Assembly (NCBI GenBank): GCA_947589655.1
Contig: CANQCE010000030.1
Span: forward strand, 1-9,850
From: an uncultured Clostridia bacterium
GTDB taxonomy: Bacteria > Bacillota > Clostridia > Christensenellales > UBA1242
DNA: 9,850 nt
Direction: 5' to 3'
In this document: one piece after another, positions 1-4,568 of the stretch
How positions within the stretch are numbered: the stretch's first letter is position 1
Layout: the number at the start of each line of letters is the position of its first letter
The notes under the pieces: model-generated
What the model saw: the letters and a program-made list of their open reading frames with translations, nothing else
Database searches by the model: none
What the model was told of the DNA's origin: nothing
Program-made: the position numbers and the translations under genes

Positions 1-60
1 GAAAACTTAAAATCCCAAGTTCGAAAGGACGTGTGGGTTCGACCCCCACCACCGGCACCA
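1..60 (+). tRNA. tRNA-Leu, probably anticodon UAA, 3' part only (cut by window edge)
   Basis: The 3' two thirds of a class II tRNA. A T-arm is visible (GTGGG stem, TTCGACC loop, CCCAC stem), then the 3' acceptor strand CACCGGC, discriminator A and an encoded CCA. Before it lies a long variable arm (GTTC-GAAA-GGAC, about bases 19-30), which only Leu, Ser and bacterial Tyr tRNAs have. Discriminator A and the CTTAAAA anticodon-loop context (about 5-11) fit Leu with anticodon UAA. The D-arm and 5' acceptor strand lie outside the window. Oddity: the expected 5' anticodon-stem strand would pair with TCCCA, but the bases present are GAAAA, so the stem does not close as seen here. Confidence 0.75.
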
Positions 61-61
61 C

Positions 62-128
62 AAAAAAATTGCGCTGTTGGCTCATTTTCGCTTACAGCGA
101 AAAGTATCGCTTTGACGCTTATTTTTTT
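62..128 (+). terminator. Candidate terminator hairpin behind tRNA-Leu, containing a repeat element
   Basis: An A7 tract (62-68) and GCG (71-73) can pair with CGC (116-118) and a T7 tract (122-128), closing around an inner hairpin (85-103). The position directly behind CCA and the final T-run suit an intrinsic terminator for the tRNA-Leu transcript. The hairpin is large and imperfect, so this is a tentative call. Confidence 0.4.
77..113 (-). repeat. Short structured repeat, copy 1 (AAAGCGATACTTTT / AAAATGAGCCAA frame)
   Basis: Read on the - strand this is AAAGCGATACTTTT, then a short variable stem, then AAAATGAGCCAA. The same frame recurs on the + strand at 1302-1339 with a different central stem. 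The hairpin here is TTTTCGCT (85-92) pairing with AGCGAAAA (96-103) around a three-base loop. Conserved flanks with a re-paired stem suggest that structure is selected, as RNA or as a DNA cruciform. No known family is recognised. Confidence 0.6.
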
Positions 129-132
129 GTCT

Positions 133-175
133 TTGCCCCGAGTGTAAACCGCACTTCGTTGGCGGTTTAGGGCAA
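133..175 (+). other. Long imperfect hairpin in the tRNA-Leu downstream tract
   Basis: TTGCCC (133-138) pairs with GGGCAA (170-175), and inside it AAACCGC (146-152) pairs with GCGGTTT (162-168). This gives two stacked helices with an internal bulge. No U-tract follows, so it is not an evident terminator. It could be part of a mobile or repetitive element or of a processed RNA tail. Function unknown. Confidence 0.45.
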
Positions 176-200
176 TCGTTGTGATTTGTTGATTTGTCTT

Positions 201-290
201 ACCCCACACCGTGTGGCTTAACCCATAGCACGTAGGCATTCGTGGGTTGGTGGGGCTTCGCCCTACAACGCCTCCCCTCCACTCGCACCA
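201..290 (+). repeat. tRNA-tail repeat module following tRNA-Leu
   Basis: An inverted repeat ACCCCACAC / GTGTGG (201-216) leads into GTGTGGCTTAACCC (211-224), which resembles GTGTGGGTTCGACC of the tRNA-Leu (31-44). A hairpin AACCCA (220-225) / TGGGTT (243-248) follows, then a six-pair hairpin 251-256 / 260-265, and finally CCCCTCCACTCGCACCA (274-290), a diverged tRNA-like 3' end. Bases 271-290 match the real tRNA end (41-60) at 14 of 20 positions. The same order of parts occurs behind tRNA-Gly (1023-1162 and 1208-1400), so this is a member of a repeat family attached to tRNA genes. Whether it is an integration scar, a MITE-like element or a functional RNA is open. Confidence 0.6.
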
Positions 291-342
291 AAATATAAAA
301 TTTATTCAATGCGATATGCCTAACAAAATTGAATTAGCCCTA

Positions 343-371
343 TTGACTTCTTGCAGTTAATATGCTATATT
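343..371 (+). promoter_or_regulatory. Promoter of the 433-807 gene
   Basis: TTGACT (343-348) and TATATT (366-371) are separated by 17 bases, and TG sits one base before the -10, making it an extended -10. Transcription would start near 378, giving a leader of about 55 bases. Confidence 0.7.
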
Positions 372-432
372 ATTATAGAATTAATTGAACCCTCATTTGA
401 ATCAAATTCAAAAAAATATAGGAGGAAAAAAG

Positions 433-807
433 ATGCAATATGTATCATTGCCACAAGATAAAGATGTTATAGACTTTATCGCTGATAACCCAGACAAAGT
501 AAAAGGTAGAAATATTTATATTGACCAAGCAATGTTTGATAGACTTTGCAGCCTAACGAGCAAAGATAAAATAGTATCAAAAAATGGGGGAACAATAATA
601 GAACTTTCTATCGTTTGTTCTAAAACAGGCATTTTAACAACCGTGACAACCGAAGCAACAATTGGACATCCTCGTAGAATTGTTGAAGTTATTGCAGATG
701 ATATAGAGCCAATTGGAGAAATTGACCAATCTAAAGAGCCGCTTTATGTATCTAATGGTAAAAATCACGAAATCTCAACAATCCCACCTGACGACAAACA
801 AAAATAA
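433..807 (+). CDS. Hypothetical cytosolic protein, 124 aa
   Basis: Not recognised. The start is set at ATG 433 because GGAGG lies at 421-425, seven bases upstream; an in-frame TTG at 385 has no such site. The product is 124 residues, acidic and hydrophilic, with no signal peptide or membrane segment. Two cysteines sit near residues 38 and 62. A beta-rich middle (roughly 50-90, with GGTIIELSIVCSKTG and RRIVEVIADDIEPIG) is followed by a polar, probably disordered tail ending in PPDDKQK. The gene stands alone between two tRNA genes with its own promoter (343-371) and a strong terminator (824-868), so it is a complete single-gene unit. Its place between tRNA-tail repeats suggests it may have arrived as cargo of an element inserted next to a tRNA, but no integrase or recombinase is visible. 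That it is a real gene is well supported by the signals; its function is unknown. Confidence 0.75.
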   Translation: MQYVSLPQDKDVIDFIADNPDKVKGRNIYIDQAMFDRLCSLTSKDKIVSKNGGTIIELSIVCSKTGILTTVTTEATIGHPRRIVEVIADDIEPIGEIDQSKEPLYVSNGKNHEISTIPPDDKQK

Positions 808-823
808 TGTAAACATAATTTTT

Positions 824-868
824 CAAGCATTTTTAAAAAATATAGTAAAAATGCTTGATTTTTTTTGT
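824..868 (+). terminator. Intrinsic terminator of the 433-807 gene
   Basis: A perfect 12-pair stem, CAAGCATTTTTA (824-835) with TAAAAATGCTTG (846-857), around a ten-base loop, followed by a long T-rich run. The end of this hairpin overlaps the -35 element of the next promoter. Confidence 0.85.
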
Positions 869-883
869 TTTTTTTGATATTAT
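855..883 (+). promoter_or_regulatory. Promoter of tRNA-Gly
   Basis: TTGATT (855-860) and TATTAT (878-883) with a 17-base spacer that is almost all T. A start near 890 places the mature tRNA 5' end at 902, about 12 bases downstream. The -35 is built from the 3' arm of the preceding terminator. Confidence 0.5.
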
Positions 884-901
884 ATTAAAGCATTTGATTG
901 T

Positions 902-976
902 GCGGAAGTGGCTTAGTGGTATAGCGTTGCCTTGCCAAGGCAAAGGTCGCGGGTTCGATCCCCGTCTTCCGCTCCA
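902..976 (+). tRNA. tRNA-Gly (anticodon GCC)
   Basis: A complete cloverleaf of 75 bases including CCA. The acceptor strands GCGGAAG (902-908) and CTTCCGC (966-972) pair perfectly, discriminator T is at 973 and CCA at 974-976. The anticodon stem TTGCC (927-931) / GGCAA (939-943) holds loop TTGCCAA with anticodon GCC at 934-936. The T-arm is GCGGG (949-953), TTCGATC, CCCGT (961-965). Its promoter lies at 855-883 and its terminator at 984-1009. Fragments of its 3' end recur twice downstream (1146-1161 and 1386-1401), and its variable/T-arm sequence is copied in inverted form at 1023-1036. Confidence 0.97.
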
Positions 977-1052
977 AAAAAATAACTTGGTTTTATCCAA
1001 GTTTTTTTTATTTTAACAATCCCCCACGACCTTTGCTAGGTCGCGGCTTAAC
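960..1052 (+). repeat. tRNA-Gly tail repeat, copy A (includes the real tRNA 3' end)
   Basis: This stretch runs from the T-stem 3' strand of tRNA-Gly through CCA, the terminator and the CGACCT/AGGTCG hairpin (1027-1032 with 1038-1043) to CTTAAC. It recurs at 1146-1237 with only about five differences in about 93 bases. A 49-base shorter version recurs at 1386-1434. Confidence 0.85.
984..1009 (+). terminator. Terminator of tRNA-Gly
   Basis: AACTTGG (984-990) pairs with CCAAGTT (997-1003) around TTTTAT, followed by a T-run. The A-run after CCA extends the stem. Near-identical terminators recur at 1170-1194 and 1410-1434. Confidence 0.85.
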
Positions 1053-1143
1053 ACGAGGCGTGAAGGTCTTCGTGTGTTGACGGCGCTGCCTAAGAACCCA
1101 TGGGCATGAGGGCGTGCATGGGTTGACGGCTTGCGCCTAAGCG
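1044..1143 (+). repeat. Two tandem hairpin modules (TTAAC ... GTTGACGGC-loop-GCCTAAG)
   Basis: The first module has the stem ACACGA (1051-1056) / TCGTGT (1070-1075), followed by GTTGACGGCGCTGCCTAAG. The second has the stem AACCCATG (1095-1102) / CATGGGTT (1117-1124), followed by GACGGC-TTGC-GCCTAAGCG. The 3' parts are nearly identical while the hairpin sequences differ, so the structure is conserved more than the sequence. No reading frame of note. The unit sits between two copies of the tRNA-Gly 3' end. Confidence 0.65.
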
Positions 1144-1145
1144 TT

Positions 1146-1237
1146 CCCCGTCTTCCGATCCAAAAAAACAACTTGGTTTTGTCCAAGTTTTTTTATTTTA
1201 ACAATCCCCCACGACCTTTGCCAGGTCGCGGCTTAAC
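1146..1237 (+). repeat. tRNA-Gly tail repeat, copy B
   Basis: CCCCGTCTTCCG (1146-1157) repeats the tRNA-Gly T-stem/acceptor 3' strand, followed by ATCC in place of CTCC, the same A-run, a near-identical terminator (1170-1194) and the same hairpin to CTTAAC. It lies 186 bases after copy A. It has no 5' tRNA half, so it cannot encode a tRNA. Confidence 0.85.
1170..1194 (+). terminator. Second copy of the tRNA-Gly terminator
   Basis: AACTTGG (1170-1176) with CCAAGTT (1183-1189) and a T-run. Part of tail repeat copy B. It would act only on transcription passing the first terminator. Confidence 0.7.
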
Positions 1238-1252
1238 CCATGCTTACTAGGA

Positions 1253-1281
1253 TTCCCAAAACTGCGTGCCAGTTTTGGGAA
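1253..1281. other. Perfect 12-bp inverted repeat
   Basis: TTCCCAAAACTG (1253-1264) and CAGTTTTGGGAA (1270-1281) are exact complements around CGTGC. On the + strand an A-run rather than a T-run follows, and on the - strand no T-run follows, so it is not a simple terminator. It may be an end of a small inserted element or an RNA structure. Confidence 0.6.
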
Positions 1282-1301
1282 AAAAGGAACAAACAAACGA
1301 A

Positions 1302-1339
1302 AAAGCGATACTTTTTGGATTTATCCAAAAATGAGCCAA
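1302..1339 (+). repeat. Short structured repeat, copy 2
   Basis: AAAGCGATACTTTT, a stem TTTTTGGAT (1312-1320) / ATCCAAAAA (1323-1331), then TGAGCCAA. It is the inverse-orientation partner of 77-113: the flanks are the same, but the central stem is GGAT/ATCC here versus CGCT/AGCG there. Confidence 0.6.
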
Positions 1340-1385
1340 AGTGCAGTTTGCGACGCGGTGTGTTGACGGCTTACGCCTAAGCGTT

Positions 1386-1434
1386 CCCCATCTTCCGCCT
1401 CAAAAAAATAACTTGGTTTTGTCCAAGTTTTTTT
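1386..1434 (+). repeat. tRNA-Gly tail repeat, copy C (short), with terminator
   Basis: CCCCATCTTCCG (1386-1397), CCTC in place of the CTCC before the A-run, and the terminator AACTTGG (1410-1416) / CCAAGTT (1423-1429) plus T-run. It lies exactly 240 bases after copy B and ends the array. The substitutions show decay from the tRNA sequence, in line with no tRNA function. Confidence 0.8.
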
Positions 1435-1439
1435 ATAAC

Positions 1440-1470
1440 AAAAAACAGGAAGGCTAAGTCCTGTTTTTTA
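1440..1470. terminator. Bidirectional terminator between the tRNA-Gly array and rmuC
   Basis: ACAGGA (1445-1450) pairs with TCCTGT (1459-1464), with an A-run before and a T-run after. It can therefore end rmuC transcripts on the - strand, 20 bases past the stop, as well as read-through from the tRNA array. Confidence 0.8.
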
Positions 1471-1489
1471 ATGGTTTGTAATTACATTA

Positions 1490-2794
1490 TTATTCTTCGC
1501 TATCAGCGCCAGAAACTTCGTCTAGGCCTAAAAGCGCAGTGGTGGATGCGCCATCCAGTTTTTCCACGGCACGCAGTTTGCTGGCAAGCAGACGCGTTCT
1601 TGTGCCAACAAGTTTATCAAAATCTTGGCTGGTTTTTTCAAATTGCTTATGGATGTTTTCAACAATGCCGCTAAATTTTTCAAATTCGGTGCGCACTGCC
1701 CCCAAAATTTTCCACACCTCGCCAGATTTTTTCTGGATGGCAAGCGTTTTAAAGCCCATTTGCAAACTGTTTAAAAGTGCACTCATGGTGGTTGGCCCGG
1801 CAACCGTAACGCTATATGTTTTTTGCAGTTCTTCAATCAAGCCCATTTTGGCGACCTCGGCGTAAAGGCTTTCAACCGGCAAGAACATGATGGCAAAATT
1901 GGTGGTTCCTGGCGGACAAATGTATTTGGTTTGAATGTCTTTTGCCATGCCCTTTATGCGCGTTTTTAGTTGCTCTTTTTTCTGCTTAACCGCTTCAAAA
2001 TCGTTGCTCTCGTAAGAGGTTTGCAAGTCGCTGAACAGTGTGTAAGGGAACTTGCTGTCCACAGGCAGATACACAAATTCGCCTTCGCTCTGCCCAGGCA
2101 GTTTAATGGCAAATTCAACAGGCTCGTTTGCCTCGCCAGTGACAATGTTGGTTTCGTATTGCTCGCGTGCAAGGAGTTGGTCAAAGATTGCCCCCAGTTG
2201 AATTTCCCCAAACACGCCAGTGGTTTTCACGTTTGAAAGCATTTTGGTCAGGCTGCCAACATCTGTGGCGATGTTTTGCATCTCGCCCAAACTTTTGTAA
2301 ACACTTTCAAGTTGTTTTGAAAGCACCTGAAAACTCTGCTCAAAGCGCTCGTTGATTGTTTTGGCAAGTTTTTCGTCAACTGTGGCACGCATTTTGTCCA
2401 GTTGCTGGTTGTTGTCCTCTTGCATCGCCTTTAAATGACGCTCGTTGGATTGCCTCATCGCCTCCAACTTTTCTTCTTGCATTTTGCTAATGTTTTGCAT
2501 GCGCTCGTCAAGTTGTTTGGTGATTTCCAGAACGCGTTTTTCAAGTGCGGTGGAGTTTGCCGACATATTCTCTTGAAAAATTTTCAAGTTTTGAATAAAG
2601 GCATCGCTGCTAAGCCTTTGCATTTCGGTCAATTTATTCCCCATAAAGTCCATACTGTTGTTAAAGCCGTTTTTGATGTCGTCTTTGTCCTCGCGTGAGA
2701 TGCTGGTGCTGGATTTGGTTTTAAACGCCACTACAATGCCAACCACACTTGTTAAAATGCACACGCAAAGTAAAACGATTGTGATAATTTCCAT
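1490..2794 (-). CDS. rmuC: RmuC family protein (DNA recombination/inversion limiting)
   Basis: 434 residues, near the usual RmuC length. Residues about 3-24 form one hydrophobic N-terminal membrane anchor. Residues about 55-170 are a long charged coiled coil rich in E, K, Q and M. The RmuC domain fills the rest, with the family-typical VFGEIQLGAIFDQLL (near 195-210), LPVDSKFP, a hydrophobic TTNFAIMFLPVESLYAE and a C-terminal helical stretch containing IVENIHKQFEKT. RmuC proteins are described as limiting inversions at short inverted repeats in E. coli and have a nuclease-like fold; the biochemical role is not fully settled. ATG 2794 is preceded by AGGAGA (2799-2804). The gene is separated from the upstream DUF4097 gene by a terminator (2864-2892) and ends before the bidirectional terminator at 1440-1470, so it appears to be a single-gene unit. 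Confidence 0.92.
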   Translation of the reverse strand: MEIITIVLLCVCILTSVVGIVVAFKTKSSTSISREDKDDIKNGFNNSMDFMGNKLTEMQRLSSDAFIQNLKIFQENMSANSTALEKRVLEITKQLDERMQNISKMQEEKLEAMRQSNERHLKAMQEDNNQQLDKMRATVDEKLAKTINERFEQSFQVLSKQLESVYKSLGEMQNIATDVGSLTKMLSNVKTTGVFGEIQLGAIFDQLLAREQYETNIVTGEANEPVEFAIKLPGQSEGEFVYLPVDSKFPYTLFSDLQTSYESNDFEAVKQKKEQLKTRIKGMAKDIQTKYICPPGTTNFAIMFLPVESLYAEVAKMGLIEELQKTYSVTVAGPTTMSALLNSLQMGFKTLAIQKKSGEVWKILGAVRTEFEKFSGIVENIHKQFEKTSQDFDKLVGTRTRLLASKLRAVEKLDGASTTALLGLDEVSGADSEE

Positions 2795-2812
2795 GTTCTC
2801 TCCTTTAAAAAC

Positions 2813-2841
2813 ATTTTAGCATAATTGCCATGTTTTTAAAA
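2813..2841 (-). promoter_or_regulatory. Possible rmuC promoter
   Basis: The - strand carries TAAAAT at 2818-2813 preceded by TGC (extended -10). The -35 at 17 bases is only TTTTAA. The leader would be about 12 bases, unusually short, so the call is weak. Confidence 0.35.
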
Positions 2842-2863
2842 ATCATTTTATAAACAATGCAAT

Positions 2864-2892
2864 AAAAAAATCGGCGTTAATAGCCGATTTTT
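2864..2892 (-). terminator. Terminator of the DUF4097-like gene
   Basis: On the - strand ATCGGC (2888-2883) pairs with GCCGAT (2875-2870) around a seven-base loop and runs into a T-tract made from the A-run at 2864-2869. It separates the DUF4097-like gene from rmuC. Confidence 0.85.
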
Positions 2893-2906
2893 GTCTTTTG
2901 CAAATT

Positions 2907-4490
2907 TTAAGCGGTTGCAAAATCTTCCAGTGCAACAAGTGTGAATTTGATATTTCCATTTGTTGTAATTTCAATATTTCCACTCTCGCCGCTTCCGCTT
3001 TGATTGACATTAAGAGGGTTCTTGGTTGGGTTGTTATCAGTTATTTCGTTGCCAATGTTAACATCTATCTTGTTTTCTTTAACGCGAGTTCTCTCATCTT
3101 CTGCCGCCTGATTGTTAACCCAAGAGTTTGCCACAAATTTGGCACTGTTTGTAATTTTAATGTTCACATCGCCCTTGTCTGTGGTGATAGCCACATTTGA
3201 TGGAACTTTGCCCATAAAGCCCAAATTGACATTTCCGCTTTGGTTGACAATGTTAATGTTCCCACTCACATCTTCAGCCATGACAACGTTAACTTTTAAG
3301 TTGTCTTTGCTGTCAACAATAACATTTTTATGTGCCTTTAACACGCTCAAAGAGCCGTTGTCCACAAGCATGGAAACATCGCCTGTAACCTCATACAACT
3401 CAACATCTGGCTTGCCGCCAAGTTCTTTATTTTCGGAAAGGAAGAAATCCCCATCCAAATATTTCACGCGAACATTTGGCGAAATTATGGAATCTTCCGA
3501 TTCAAAGAACAAGCCGCCCTGAACATAGTCGAACAAATAGTTGCCTTGCACGCAGTTAACACATCTTGTTTTTGCTGCATTTAAGAAGCCTATATTCACG
3601 CTGCCGCTTTTGCAAGTCATTAAAATGTTTTTCTGCCAACTTGTTGTTAAAATTCCAAATTCAATTTTGCCTTTGTTTGTAATAAAACAAGATTCAACAT
3701 TTAAAGCCAGCCCTTTTCCAGACTTTCCAGCAAATTCTATATTTTTTGAAGAAGATATATCTCCAGAGTTTGTTCGCAAGTCAAATGCGCGCCTTTCTTC
3801 CGTGCCGTCATCCTCTTTAAGCTCAGATTTTTCAACAAGAGTTGTGGCATCAAACATATCGGTTGTTAAAATGTTCCCGCTTCCTGTTTCAACTTTTAAA
3901 GATTTAAGCCCAACTGGTTGCGCCTGCTTGGTTGAAACTCCGCCAATTTGCACGTTTCCTTCGTCAGTTTTAACTGTAAGGTTCATGTTTGCAAAGTTAA
4001 TTTGTCCATGTTCAGTGTCCAATTCGCTTCTTTTTGCAGTTGATGCGTGCACCACAATTTTAAAATCTTTTGAAAAATACAAGAAACCATTTGGCTCTGT
4101 TACTGTAAGATTAAGTTTTGTTGGGCCTGTGTAAGAAACCTCATACGCAAACTTAACGGCACTTGAAGCACCAGAAAAGCCTTTTGCCCCATTAAATATG
4201 TAAACACCATCTTCCGTCATTTTGTCATCAGAGTTCTTCTCAACAATAACATCACCGTAACCGCACTCAATTTCAAGGTCAGTTATATTTGACCAATCGA
4301 TATCCGCCTGATTGGTGTCAGTTGTCTTTTCCAACTTGATATAAGAGTTGGATGAAAAATATTGCATCCAAAGCAGTGTTTTGCCTGGGTTGAAAATCAT
4401 GATAACCAAGCAGATAAAGAAAATGGTTATAAGCAGCAAAACAAATAGACCAAAATAGAAGAAAAACCCTTTTTTTATTTGACCTGCCAT
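2907..4490 (-). CDS. Membrane-anchored DUF4097-like (putative adhesin) beta-repeat protein
   Basis: 527 residues. One strong hydrophobic segment (about 9-34) preceded by QIKKG suggests an N-terminal anchor with the rest outside the cell. The body is made of recurring beta turns of the type SGNI/SGDIS/SGSVNIG/SGNVNLG/KGDVNIKI, the pattern of DUF4097/YvlB-like putative adhesin repeats that fold as a right-handed beta solenoid. Examples are ETGSGNILTTDM near 200 and ESGNIEITTNGNIKFTLV at the end. No enzymatic motif is seen. Two cysteines occur close together (CVNCVQG, mid-protein). Such proteins often sit beside phage-shock (PspC) or LiaF-type envelope stress genes, but no such partner is in this window. 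ATG 4490 has AGGAGGGG just upstream and a strong promoter (4524-4552). A terminator follows. Cell-surface location is inferred; the function is unknown. Confidence 0.7.
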   Translation of the reverse strand: MAGQIKKGFFFYFGLFVLLLITIFFICLVIMIFNPGKTLLWMQYFSSNSYIKLEKTTDTNQADIDWSNITDLEIECGYGDVIVEKNSDDKMTEDGVYIFNGAKGFSGASSAVKFAYEVSYTGPTKLNLTVTEPNGFLYFSKDFKIVVHASTAKRSELDTEHGQINFANMNLTVKTDEGNVQIGGVSTKQAQPVGLKSLKVETGSGNILTTDMFDATTLVEKSELKEDDGTEERRAFDLRTNSGDISSSKNIEFAGKSGKGLALNVESCFITNKGKIEFGILTTSWQKNILMTCKSGSVNIGFLNAAKTRCVNCVQGNYLFDYVQGGLFFESEDSIISPNVRVKYLDGDFFLSENKELGGKPDVELYEVTGDVSMLVDNGSLSVLKAHKNVIVDSKDNLKVNVVMAEDVSGNINIVNQSGNVNLGFMGKVPSNVAITTDKGDVNIKITNSAKFVANSWVNNQAAEDERTRVKENKIDVNIGNEITDNNPTKNPLNVNQSGSGESGNIEITTNGNIKFTLVALEDFATA

Positions 4491-4523
4491 AAAATCCCCT
4501 CCTTTTTTTGCCTTACATATTTT

Positions 4524-4552
4524 ATTTTAACACTTTTTATAAAAATAGTCAA
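4524..4552 (-). promoter_or_regulatory. Promoter of the DUF4097-like gene
   Basis: On the - strand TTGACT (4552-4547) and TAAAAT (4529-4524) are 17 bases apart. The start near 4517 gives a leader of about 27 bases with the SD AGGAGG. The -35 is only 17 bases past the alaS stop, and no terminator lies between, so alaS transcripts may read through. Confidence 0.8.
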
Positions 4553-4568
4553 TAAGGTTGCCCCGAAA

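Larger units (their letters stand above)
1232..1383 (+). repeat. Third, enlarged hairpin module with nested repeats
   Basis: It begins CTTAACCCATGC and ends GTTGACGGC-TTAC-GCCTAAGCG like the other modules, but its interior is about 120 bases of unrelated sequence. Inside are a perfect 12-pair hairpin (1253-1281) and the repeat 1302-1339. It looks like a standard module that has received an insertion. No coding potential was seen. Confidence 0.55.

Noticed and set aside
1146..1401. Additional tRNA-Gly genes
   Set aside because: Only the T-stem/acceptor 3' part is present; there is no D-arm, anticodon arm or 5' acceptor strand.
960..1434. Regularly repeated sequence with spacers, CRISPR-like at first sight
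   Set aside because: Only three copies, unequal spacing (186 and 240 bases), the repeat contains a tRNA end and terminator, and the spacers are related to one another. No cas genes are present.
3541..4134. + strand open frame opposite the DUF4097-like gene
   Set aside because: It is antisense to a gene with promoter, SD and terminator in the other direction, and its composition is typical of a reverse-frame artefact.
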